Shown here piece by piece: positions 55,128 to 63,395 of a stretch of DNA of 64,000 nt. This DNA is from CAIVAT01 sp964525995 (GTDB lineage Bacteria > Bacteroidota > Bacteroidia > Bacteroidales > FEN-979). The notes under the pieces are model-generated. The model was given only the letters and a program-made list of their open reading frames with translations. It was not told where the DNA came from and ran no database searches. Positions within the stretch are counted from its first letter, which is position 1; each line of letters opens with the position of its first letter. Both the position numbers and the translations under genes were made by a program. The DNA lies in the NCBI GenBank assembly GCA_964525995.1, contig CAZGIM010000021.1, forward strand, positions 1-64,000, in the 5' to 3' direction.

Positions 55128-57296
55128 GTGAAAAATACTGATTTCCACAGGAAATTGGGATATTTGCATAAGTTTTCATCTGAACTTCAACGACTCATGA
55201 CTGCCTTTTTAACCCGCCACCTTCATCGTATTATCCTGGTGTTGATCCTGATCCTGATGCTGATACTCACCTTCAGTTCAGATGGTTATTTTGGAGGGGC
55301 CGATAACATCACCCATTATCTGATTTCCCGCTATTCGTTCCGTCACCTTGAATTATTCATGAATGCCTGGGGACGACCGTTATATACCATCTTTTCCGCT
55401 CCTTTCGCTCAATTCGGACTTGCCGGCATCAAGATTTTCAATGTCACTGCAGGACTGGTGACTGCCTGGCTGGTTTACCGGATATCTCTGCTGCTTAAGC
55501 TGCAACAACCATGGATGGCTCCAATCCTTGTTTGCTTTACTCCGCTCTATTTCATCATGATTCCCACCGCGCTCACGGAAATCATCTTCAGCCTTGTGAT
55601 TACTTTTTCCCTGTACCTCTTCATCAGGAAAAATTTCATAGTTTCTGCCATAGTGATCTCCTTTTTACCTTTCGCCCGCACGGAAGGATTTATCATGCTG
55701 CCGTTGTTTTTCCTGGCATTCTGTTACACTGGAATTCACGAAAGAAAGTGCCGGCGTATTAACAGGAAGCCCTTTCTCGCCATACCATTTTTGGCAACAG
55801 GTGTCGTGGTTTTCAGTTTCCTGGGGTGGTTTCATTTTAAAGATTTGTTCTGGGTCTTTACACAATTCCCTTACCCGGTTACTTATCACCACCCCATTTA
55901 CAACCAGCCGGGAAGTTTGTGGCATTTCATCAGGGATCGGCAATCCATTCTGGGATTACCTATTGAAGCCCTGTTCGTTGCCGGAACCCTCGCTTTGTGT
56001 TGTGATCTGTTCGGAAAAAATATTGCAGGCGCCGGTAAAGAAACGGATCGTAATACGGATTCAAATCAGGAAACCGTCGATATTCCCGTTCATCATGAAA
56101 ACGAAACAAGAGAAAACGCATCGATACTGATATTACTTGCCCTGATCCCGTTCTTGTTATATCTGGCCTTTCATTCGGTTCTGTATTGGAAAGCAATGGG
56201 GGGCTCCATGGGGCTTACCCGCGTAATGGCAGCCGTTCTCCCGCTGGCATCCCTGGTGGCCATGAAAGGATTTGACGCCCTTCTTCGCCCCTTTCATCCG
56301 GAAAAGAGGATTTGGGTGAAATGGATCAAATTCCTTATATCCGTTGCCGCTATTTCCTGGATCATTGTTGTGCCGTTTAAGCTTTACCCGCTTCCATATC
56401 CCTTGTCGCCCGAGGAAATATCTGTCAGGGCAGCCGCAACCTGGCTGAAAAATTCGCCATATTCCGGCCGTTTTGTCTTTTATGCCGATCAGAATGTGCC
56501 TTTCTATCTTGGGAAAGATCCGTTTGAAAAACCATCCGCGAAATGTGCACTCCTGGCCGATCCGAAATATCTCGACACCATTCCCGCAGGATCGGTATTT
56601 ATCTGGGATGCCCATTTCGGGGCCAATGAGTCGAAGATCCCGATCGACACCCTTTTGGGAAACAAACGTCAGTATTTGCTGCACTGGATCAAACCCCAAA
56701 GAACCTGGACTACCTTCGGGGGATTGGAATATTTCTGCTGCATCACCGAAACACGGCCTGATCGTCGAGGTACTGATAATTACGCCATCCGCGATTCTCT
56801 GATCGAAGTTCTCGATGCTGAAAGTACGGTTGATACGCTTTATGCCAATACTTTTGAAAACCGGTGGGATACTCCCGACTCGACTTTTCTGACGACTTCA
56901 ATCGTTTATCGGGGAAATCATGCGTTTATCATGGACCACCGCACCGAGTTCAGCCCCGGTATATGCTGTCAGCCCGTTTCGGCGCTGCCGATGCCAGGCG
57001 AACCTTTCGAAATCAGGGCCAGCGCCCGGGTGAATTTTCCACGGCAAATGGCTGACGCTAAAATCATGCTTGTGATCTCTTTTGAGCAGAATTACAAACC
57101 CTATAACTATTCAGGATTGAACCTCGCCGGAAAAGATATCCGCCCGGGTAAATGGGCCAGGGTCTCCCTGACCGTTCCGCTGCCCGCGTATCATTCGCCC
57201 GGCGACATGGTTAAAGTCTATATCTGGAATCCCGGGAAAAGATTGTTTTACCTTGATGATATGCGGGTGGAAGTAACAAGAGCAAAAGCCGACTGA
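55128..57296 (+). CDS. GT-C-type membrane glycosyltransferase with C-terminal jelly-roll domain
   Basis: 722 residues from the GTG at 55128, supported by a GAGGA box six bases upstream; an ATG at 55197 is the alternative. About ten transmembrane helices (residues about 30-430) with an acidic first outer loop (GGADNITHYLISRYSFRHLE) as in GT39/GT83-like enzymes using lipid-linked sugars. An extracytoplasmic region (about 440-560) follows. The last approximately 150 residues form a jelly-roll: FLTTSIVYRGNHAFIMDHRT, RASARVNFPRQM, and VKVYIWNPGKRLFYLDDMRV. The donor and acceptor are unknown. It shares this ending with the gene at 58843. Confidence 0.75.
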   Translation: MKNTDFHRKLGYLHKFSSELQRLMTAFLTRHLHRIILVLILILMLILTFSSDGYFGGADNITHYLISRYSFRHLELFMNAWGRPLYTIFSAPFAQFGLAGIKIFNVTAGLVTAWLVYRISLLLKLQQPWMAPILVCFTPLYFIMIPTALTEIIFSLVITFSLYLFIRKNFIVSAIVISFLPFARTEGFIMLPLFFLAFCYTGIHERKCRRINRKPFLAIPFLATGVVVFSFLGWFHFKDLFWVFTQFPYPVTYHHPIYNQPGSLWHFIRDRQSILGLPIEALFVAGTLALCCDLFGKNIAGAGKETDRNTDSNQETVDIPVHHENETRENASILILLALIPFLLYLAFHSVLYWKAMGGSMGLTRVMAAVLPLASLVAMKGFDALLRPFHPEKRIWVKWIKFLISVAAISWIIVVPFKLYPLPYPLSPEEISVRAAATWLKNSPYSGRFVFYADQNVPFYLGKDPFEKPSAKCALLADPKYLDTIPAGSVFIWDAHFGANESKIPIDTLLGNKRQYLLHWIKPQRTWTTFGGLEYFCCITETRPDRRGTDNYAIRDSLIEVLDAESTVDTLYANTFENRWDTPDSTFLTTSIVYRGNHAFIMDHRTEFSPGICCQPVSALPMPGEPFEIRASARVNFPRQMADAKIMLVISFEQNYKPYNYSGLNLAGKDIRPGKWARVSLTVPLPAYHSPGDMVKVYIWNPGKRLFYLDDMRVEVTRAKAD

Positions 57297-57351
57297 ACAA
57301 CGCCGTTTTGATCATCATCTCTTTCTTTACCTCCGCCTGTTTCTTTGAATC

Positions 57352-57371
57352 TATCTGACAGCCGTCAGATA
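57352..57371. terminator. Palindromic hairpin between convergent genes
   Basis: TATCTGAC (57352-57359) and GTCAGATA (57364-57371) form a perfect 8-bp stem with a 4-nt loop. It lies between the stop of the GT-C gene (57296) and the stop of the truncated T9SS gene (57384), so a bidirectional terminator is plausible, although no T-tract follows directly. Confidence 0.45.
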
Positions 57372-57383
57372 ATCCGATAGCTG

Positions 57384-58559
57384 TTATTCTTTCACAAATT
57401 TTGTAAAGAAGGAGTGACTTTTATCCTGCAGGCGTATGAAATAAATCCCCGGAAGAAGATTTATAATATTGATCCTGTTTCGATCATTGATGATAGGCTG
57501 GGTCATAATCTCCTGACCGGTGACCGAATAGATGGTGATGTGTGAATGATCCTGTTTTTCTGTAAGCTCAACAATGATCTCGCTTGTTGCGGGATTCGGG
57601 TAACAACGGATCGGTATATTCTCATGCTGTTCAAGGACAATCGTTGATTTTGCCTGTGTGACGGTTACAGTCTGTTTTATTGTTGGAATTTCCACAAGTT
57701 TGATCTCGATTTGCGCAACACGGTCCGACTGTGTCGTGTTTTCTTCATAGTTGGCAACAATGGTACCATTGCCGAAGCCTGAATGGGTTACAGAACACCA
57801 GGGAACATCGCTGATCGCAGTCCAGATATTACAGGCTTCAACGGTGAATGTCACTGTTCCCGATTGCATGGTAACTAACTGGTTCGATGGAAGTACCTTA
57901 ACCGGGGAAAATTCAACAATGTTTGAGATCGGATCATGATCCATTGTCGTCACAATTCCGGAATCGCTAACAACGGCTTTTATCATGAAGTTTGCACTTG
58001 TTAATAAATCACCCGTTAACGGGTATTGATTACAGGCTGATCCAACAGAATCAATTAACTGCCAGGTCGTACCTGATAGTTGCCGGAAAATAAGGTATTG
58101 TAATACATATGAGTCGCTTTCCGGTATCCATTTAAGTATGTGTCCTGTATTGTCTGTGCAAATTGCTTTCAGAAACATGGAAGATCTGGGTTTACTTCTA
58201 GGAGACTCATATCCTGAACTATCAACCGATGTCAGCGTATATCTGTATGCTTTCTGATCCGGAACAGATGATGTATCGATGAATATCCCGGATTGACTGA
58301 AGGGCAGCGTGCCTATTTTAATCATTGCTCCGGTGGAATATCCCCTATAGATATTAAAGGAATCCAACGGAGAAAATCTTCCTGAATAATTGATCCCTTT
58401 ATTCCAGACGATCTTATTTTTCTTTGTAATCGTATCATAGGTAGCCATAATAAAATCGGGAGATCCGTCACGGATGGTCCGTATCCGGTAAGAGAGTGCA
58501 TTACATCCATCATTTTTTTCATAGATGTATCCTACCGTTGGCGTTACAAATTGAAACCA
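57384..58559 (-). pseudogene. 5'-truncated T9SS protein (FN3-like, BACON, sorting domain)
   Basis: The ATG-initiated frame is 57384-58448 (354 residues), but the same frame stays open for 50 more codons with protein-like sequence (WFQFVTPTVGYIYEKND ... YRIRTIRDGSPDFIM) and has no start codon before a TAA at 58599-58601. It has no signal peptide although it carries an FN3-like domain (KNKIVWNKGINYSGRFSPLD, FNIYRG, YRYTLTSVDSSGYES), a BACON domain (CNIWTAISDVPWC) and a T9SS sorting domain (CYPNPATSE ... FFTKFVKE). Without a Sec signal it cannot reach the T9SS. I take it as the 3' part of a larger lost gene. Confidence 0.65.
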
Positions 58560-58633
58560 TTTTTTGGACTTCCTTGATTTTTCAGGAAAATTTTTATGTT
58601 AATGTTAGTTTTAGAACAATCAAAAATATTTCA

Positions 58634-58641
58634 TATGTTTG
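58634..58641 (+). promoter_or_regulatory. -7 element upstream of the second GT-C-type gene
   Basis: TATGTTTG is a perfect TAnnTTTG match. A TTTT lies 21 nt upstream at the -33 position. Predicted transcription start about 58648, giving a leader of about 195 nt to the preferred ATG at 58843; the leader contains the left flanking repeat. Confidence 0.45.
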
Positions 58642-58690
58642 CTTCGCCAATGATTCTACTGTATAAAGCTTCATTTCCGTTTAAACATTA

Positions 58691-58804
58691 ATAACTCTTC
58701 AATTAGTTATTATTCTATGACAGAATCAAGCAGTACGAATACCGGAGCGGAGTCCCGGCCCAAATTTCCGCCTCCAGAGGCTGGAAATTTACCAGAAACA
58801 TTGA
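58691..58804. repeat. Left copy of an imperfect direct repeat flanking a membrane-protein gene
   Basis: This stretch (starting ATAACTCTTCAATT, with the core CGGAGTCCCGGCCCAA and ending near GGAAATTTACCAGAAACAT) resembles 60584-60715 on the far side of the gene. In the core (58744-58801 versus 60652-60708) I count the majority of positions identical by eye. An upstream ATG at 58717 would translate this repeat as a 42-residue leader. Confidence 0.65.
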
Positions 58805-58842
58805 AAAAAAATACTGCTTGGTATCCTTTAAAAACTGAGAGA

Positions 58843-60582
58843 ATGCGAAAATCCTTGAAGCTGATTTTCTTCATGCTCCTCTTTATCACTTCATTGATAA
58901 TCACCGTATCATATAGCATCAAACAGCAAAACAGTGGCTGGAATGTTTTTCACGCCGATGGAGGAGGATATTATTGTTATTTACCCACTCTATTCTGTGC
59001 AAATTTTAATCCCGAATTGATACCCCTGGCACATATTGAAAAAATTGGTGCAAGTATATCGATCGACACCATTCATAATACCATTCAGACAAAATATTAC
59101 TATGGAACCGCATTGATGCAGTCTCCATTTTTTCTGGCCACACATATTATTGCAACAGTTTTTCAAATTCCTGAAGAAAATGGATTTGCCAGAATTTATG
59201 AGCTTATGATCCATTTTGCAGCATCATTTTATCTGGTGCTGGGTTTGTTTATTCTCGAAAAATTTCTCGTTGTCCTGTTTCGGCCCCTGATCAGGTACTC
59301 AGTGGTTTTACTTTTGTTTGCAGGGACAAATCTGTATTATGTTACGCTGATGTCGCCCTCCATGTCGCACGTTTACTCTTTCTTTACCTTTTCATTGTTT
59401 CTCTGGACAATGCAACAGTTCCTGGATTTCCAGCATTGGAAGTGGTTTTTGTTACTATCGGCATCGTTAGCGCTTTCCATTATTATTCGTCCTGTAAATG
59501 GCATAATCCTCCTGTTCTTTTTCTTTTGGCAAATAACATCATTAAAGGATGTTTTTCAAAGATTCCGTTTGTTCTTCAGGCCTGCGAATTTTATAACATT
59601 TACGATATGTCTGATTTTGTTCTTTATACCACAAGTTTGTTACTGGAAATATGCTTGGGACTCGTATGTGGTGAATTCATATAAAGGTGAAGGTTTTATC
59701 AATTGGGCTCATCCATATCTGTTGGAAGTATGGTTTGCGCCAAAGAACGGATTATTCACAAATACACCGATAGTTTTATTCATGATCGGAGGTTTGATCA
59801 TCATGATCTGGAATAAAATCAAGAGTGGATGGATAATATCAGTTCTTTTTTTTCTGGTCAGTTATTTAACAGCTTCCTGGTGGGCGTGGGAAATGGGATG
59901 TGGGTTGGGTCATCGTGCTTTCGTTGAGTTTTACGCGATACTCAGTATTCCTCTTGGTTATTTCCTTACCTGGATTTTTCAAAACTGCCATAAAATCTTA
60001 ACCATTTTTGTGGTAATAATTCTTATTTGTTTATGTTATTGCAATATTCTAACTGCATGGTCATTTTCAGGATGTTTCAATGGTGACACCTGGAATTTCA
60101 ACCGTTATCTTGTTAATGTAATAAAAGCAGGCGTGTACCCGGGGAAGATTGTGTTGGCCAGCGTCGACCATTCTTTTGAATCCAATGAACTAAAAAACAA
60201 TGCAACCAATACAATCAATGCATCAAGTAGTTTGGAAGTTCATACCTGGAATGAATTTATTTCAGGAGCTACAAAAGATTCAAAAGAATTTGGTTTCCTC
60301 TTACCCAATAAGGTGGAAGTAACTTGTAAAGTACGCGTGAATGTTCAATTGCCCACTTATGCAAGATTTGTCTTCTCGGTTGAACGTAACGATAAACCTC
60401 TGGTCTGGCAATCGGTCGATATTGATCCTATGATAAAAAGCAAAGGTGCGTGGTATCATGTTCAGGTCAATTTTAAAATTCCCGAATGGGCGCTTGAAAA
60501 CTCCATTCTCAGAGTTTATTGCTGGAATCCCGGCCATTCAAGCTTCTATCTGGATGATTTGATCATCAAATTTTGTCTTTAA
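58843..60582 (+). CDS. GT-C-type membrane protein with C-terminal jelly-roll domain
   Basis: 579 residues from the ATG at 58843; the ATG at 58717 in the same frame would add 42 low-quality residues encoded by a repeat, so I prefer the internal start. About ten transmembrane helices (in the coding region 58850-60080), with a first outer loop HADGGGYYCYLPTLF of the GT-C type. The C-terminal approximately 150 residues are extracytoplasmic: VEVTCKVRVNVQLPTYARFV, GAWYHVQVNFKIPEWAL and VYCWNPGHSSFYLDDLIIKF, the same jelly-roll ending as the gene at 55128. Lower GC than the neighbours and flanked by direct repeats, hinting at acquisition. Substrate unknown. Confidence 0.72.
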   Translation: MRKSLKLIFFMLLFITSLIITVSYSIKQQNSGWNVFHADGGGYYCYLPTLFCANFNPELIPLAHIEKIGASISIDTIHNTIQTKYYYGTALMQSPFFLATHIIATVFQIPEENGFARIYELMIHFAASFYLVLGLFILEKFLVVLFRPLIRYSVVLLLFAGTNLYYVTLMSPSMSHVYSFFTFSLFLWTMQQFLDFQHWKWFLLLSASLALSIIIRPVNGIILLFFFFWQITSLKDVFQRFRLFFRPANFITFTICLILFFIPQVCYWKYAWDSYVVNSYKGEGFINWAHPYLLEVWFAPKNGLFTNTPIVLFMIGGLIIMIWNKIKSGWIISVLFFLVSYLTASWWAWEMGCGLGHRAFVEFYAILSIPLGYFLTWIFQNCHKILTIFVVIILICLCYCNILTAWSFSGCFNGDTWNFNRYLVNVIKAGVYPGKIVLASVDHSFESNELKNNATNTINASSSLEVHTWNEFISGATKDSKEFGFLLPNKVEVTCKVRVNVQLPTYARFVFSVERNDKPLVWQSVDIDPMIKSKGAWYHVQVNFKIPEWALENSILRVYCWNPGHSSFYLDDLIIKFCL

Positions 60583-60583
60583 A

Positions 60584-60715
60584 ATAATCCTTCAATTGGC
60601 AGTTATTACCACCTGAATGTCGTATGCTTTATTCAAATAGTATGAACTCCTGGGCGGAACCCCGGCCCAAGATTCTGCGGCAAGTCGCGGGAAAATTACC
60701 AAAAACATCAAATGA
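60584..60715. repeat. Right copy of the imperfect direct repeat
   Basis: Begins ATAATCCTTCAATT immediately after the membrane-protein stop codon and contains GGCGGAACCCCGGCCCAA and GGAAAATTACCAAAAACAT, matching the left copy in order and orientation. The rest of the gap up to 60776 holds no gene. Confidence 0.65.
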
Positions 60716-60776
60716 ATAACCTGAAAAACATAAGGAAAACTCAGGGGAGTAAATCGAACCGTCCTTAAGCCACTTT

Positions 60777-61757
60777 TTAGTTTACCGATTCTTGAATTAT
60801 TTCCTCATTTTCAACAGAACAGTCTATCCTTTCCGAAATCAGATACAACGGCCGGTTGCGTGACTCTTCGACACCCCTCCAGATATATTCGCCAATTACA
60901 CCTAGTGTTATGAGTTGAATCCCTCCTAAAAACAAGACCACGACCATAATGGAAGTCCACCCGGTTGGCCCGATTCCATTAAATATTTTATTCCAGATGA
61001 GAATAATTGAATAAAGAAATCCGACCAGGCTGATGAGGATCCCTAAATAAGAGATGAACCGGATGGGTGCAAAGGAAAAGGAGACAAAAGAATCGATCGC
61101 AAGCTTGATCAGTTTCATGAAGGTAAAGGATGACTTGCCCGAATGACGTTCGTTCTGTTCATACCGGATAAAAGTCTGACGAAATCCCATCCACGCTGCC
61201 ATCCCTATAATCATGCGGTTGGTCTCTTTAAACCGGCTCCAGTGGTTACATATTTTTTTATCAAAAAGGAAAAATGCAGAGGGCCCTTCTTTTGGATAAT
61301 TCTTTAACCCGGAAGCTTTGATAAATAACTTGTAAAATGATTTAGAGAGGACTTTTCCGATGACCGATTGTGCTCTTTTTTCCCGGATGGTCCAAACCAC
61401 TTCATATCCTTCTTTCCATTTTTTTATCAGTTCACCAATTAATTCAGGAGGCTCCTGTAAATCGGCGCTTATCACGATGGCGGCATCGGAATCGGCAACA
61501 TGTTCGATTCCGGCAGAGATTGCTATATGGCTCCCGAAATTTCTTGAAAGTTGCAGCGCCCTGATTTTCGAGTTGGTCTTTGAAAGTGATCGAATGGTTT
61601 CAAAGGTGGCATCTGCGCTTCCGTCGTCAACAAGCAGGTATCTGAACGTAATACCGGGTATTGATCCGGTTGCCTGATCGAGCTTTATAATCAGTTGTTC
61701 CAGGTTTTTTTCCTCATTGAAACAAGGAACTACAATGGTAATATTATTTCCAGCCAT
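60777..61757 (-). CDS. GT2 family glycosyltransferase (GtrB/dolichol-phosphate-mannose synthase-like)
   Basis: A 326-residue membrane glycosyltransferase. GT-A catalytic domain: TIVVPCFNEEKNLEQLI, LLVDDGSADATFETI, LQLSRNFGSHIA, and the DxD-type SADLQEPPELI. The region KSSFTFMKLIKLAIDSFVSF leads into two C-terminal transmembrane helices (about 235-255 and 268-290), as in GtrB/ArnC proteins that make polyprenyl-phosphate sugars. It supplies activated sugar for transfer across the membrane by GT-C enzymes, two of which lie just upstream in the window. The start is 5 bp after the acetyltransferase stop. Confidence 0.92.
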   Translation of the reverse strand: MAGNNITIVVPCFNEEKNLEQLIIKLDQATGSIPGITFRYLLVDDGSADATFETIRSLSKTNSKIRALQLSRNFGSHIAISAGIEHVADSDAAIVISADLQEPPELIGELIKKWKEGYEVVWTIREKRAQSVIGKVLSKSFYKLFIKASGLKNYPKEGPSAFFLFDKKICNHWSRFKETNRMIIGMAAWMGFRQTFIRYEQNERHSGKSSFTFMKLIKLAIDSFVSFSFAPIRFISYLGILISLVGFLYSIILIWNKIFNGIGPTGWTSIMVVVLFLGGIQLITLGVIGEYIWRGVEESRNRPLYLISERIDCSVENEEIIQESVN

Positions 61758-61762
61758 ATCTT

Positions 61763-62290
61763 CTATTTTCTCATCTTTAACAACCTGGCAGGCACTCCCG
61801 CGTAAACGGCAAAAGGGGGTACATCCCGGTTCACAACCGATCCGGCCCCGATGATACTGTTCCGGCCGATGGTAACACCGGGAAGAATTACCGATCCGGT
61901 TCCGATATCGGCTCCATCCTCGATTATAACAGGTTTAAATGCAAGGGGAAGTTCGAGAACCGGCACATCGGGGTTTATATCATCGTGGTGTGACGTCAGG
62001 ATTTTTACCATTGGACCGATCCCGACAGCCTTCCCGATCTTCAATCCTCCTGCACTGTGAAAGAAACAACCCTGGCCGATCCAGGTATCCGTTCCAATCT
62101 CCATCATGGAGTCATAATAGCCTTTTAAAATAGCATGATGGCCAATATAAATATTAGAACCCAATACAATATTTTCGGGATGAAAAACCAAAACTCCGGG
62201 TTCGAATATCACATTTTCACCGATCGATTTAAAATCACCTTCACGGAATTGTCCGTTACCATGCGATTTATATTGCTTTATCGGACTCAT
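61763..62290 (-). CDS. Left-handed beta-helix acyltransferase
   Basis: A 175-residue hexapeptide-repeat acyltransferase. Repeats run from IGENVIFEPGVLVFHPENIV to GSVVNRDVPPFAVYAGVPAR, with the acceptor loop HHDDINPDVP and the usual ending GVPARLLK. It would transfer an acetyl or other acyl group, often to an amino sugar; its position one base from the aminotransferase stop fits N-acylation of the amino sugar made by that enzyme (FdtC/WlbB-like logic). The specific substrate is inferred from context only. Confidence 0.88.
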   Translation of the reverse strand: MSPIKQYKSHGNGQFREGDFKSIGENVIFEPGVLVFHPENIVLGSNIYIGHHAILKGYYDSMMEIGTDTWIGQGCFFHSAGGLKIGKAVGIGPMVKILTSHHDDINPDVPVLELPLAFKPVIIEDGADIGTGSVILPGVTIGRNSIIGAGSVVNRDVPPFAVYAGVPARLLKMRK

Positions 62291-62291
62291 G

Positions 62292-63392
62292 TTACGCTGT
62301 CATTGATTTAACCTGATCACAAACATATTGTATCTCTTCATGACCGATGTATAAGCTTAACGGTAATGCAAGACCTTGTCTGAATGAACGTAATGCATTG
62401 GGGAAATCATCGGAATTGAAGCCATATTTGTCCTTGTAAAATTTCAAAACATGTAATGCGTTTGCCCCATAGTTCGTCTCTATCCCGTTTTCAAATAATC
62501 TCTTTTTCAACATATCGCGGTTAAACCTTTCATCGACCAAAACGTGATAGGTTTGATAAACATTCGTTCTGCCCGGCAAAACGGCAGGGGTCTTAACAGT
62601 GGAACAACCTGATAACCCGACAGTGTATTGATCAGCAATTTCAATTCTTTTCCGGATATAACGATCAATCTCCAACATCTGACAATATCCCAACGCAGCC
62701 TGGAAATCGGTCATCCGGTAATTAAACCCGGCAAGGGTAAAATCATTGAAACCATCGATTTGTTCAATGCCGTGATTCCTTAAAATCCTGAGCTTTGATG
62801 CAAGATCATCATCATTGGTGACGATGGCTCCACCTTCGCCTGTGGTAATGGCTTTACGGGGATGAAAGCTGAAACAGCCCAGAATTCCAAATGTCCCTGA
62901 CTTTCTGTTCCGAAATTCCGTTCCTAAAGCGCACGCGGCATCCTCCACGACATGCAAGTTGTGTTTACGTGCAATTTGCATGACTTCATCCATTCTGGCA
63001 GATTGCCCAAATTCGTGAACTGGCATTATGGCTTTAGTATTTCGTGTAATCGCCTGTTCGATTTTTCCGGTATCAATACAAAAGTCATCAAGACCTATAT
63101 CTACAAAAACAGGCCTGGCGCCAACAAGTTCGACAACGTTGGCTGTGGCGGGAAAAGTAAATGCCGGTACGATTACTTCGTCACCGGGTCCGATACCCAG
63201 GCTCATCAGAGACAGGTGAAGCGCCGCGGTCCCGTTTGAAACAACCACAGCATGTTTTACATTCAGAAAAGCAGAAAGCTCCTTTTCAAACTTTAAAACA
63301 TATTCACCCTGAACCAGATTGCCTGACTTCAGAACGGCTGTTGCGGCTTCAACAGCTTCAGGAGGGAAATAGGGTTTCGACAGCCTGATCAT
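62292..63392 (-). CDS. DegT/DnrJ/EryC1 family sugar aminotransferase
   Basis: A 366-residue PLP-dependent aminotransferase for nucleotide-linked keto-sugars. Typical segments: LSKPYFPPEAVEAATAVL, KHAVVVSNGTAALHLSLMSL, GDEVIVPAFTFPATANVV, MPVHEFGQSARMDEV, EDAACALGTEF, and the PLP-binding lysine in CFSFHPRKAITTGEGGA. It donates an amino group to a 3- or 4-keto sugar. It lies 3 bp from the epimerase gene upstream and 1 bp from the acyltransferase downstream, a conventional amino-sugar operon. Confidence 0.94.
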   Translation of the reverse strand: MIRLSKPYFPPEAVEAATAVLKSGNLVQGEYVLKFEKELSAFLNVKHAVVVSNGTAALHLSLMSLGIGPGDEVIVPAFTFPATANVVELVGARPVFVDIGLDDFCIDTGKIEQAITRNTKAIMPVHEFGQSARMDEVMQIARKHNLHVVEDAACALGTEFRNRKSGTFGILGCFSFHPRKAITTGEGGAIVTNDDDLASKLRILRNHGIEQIDGFNDFTLAGFNYRMTDFQAALGYCQMLEIDRYIRKRIEIADQYTVGLSGCSTVKTPAVLPGRTNVYQTYHVLVDERFNRDMLKKRLFENGIETNYGANALHVLKFYKDKYGFNSDDFPNALRSFRQGLALPLSLYIGHEEIQYVCDQVKSMTA

Positions 63393-63395
63393 GGT

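Noticed and set aside
58322..58522. 66-codon minus-strand frame beginning MKKMMDV upstream of the truncated T9SS gene
   Set aside because: The frame containing the FN3-like domain continues through the same bases with protein-like sequence, so this frame is a shadow and not a lost signal peptide.
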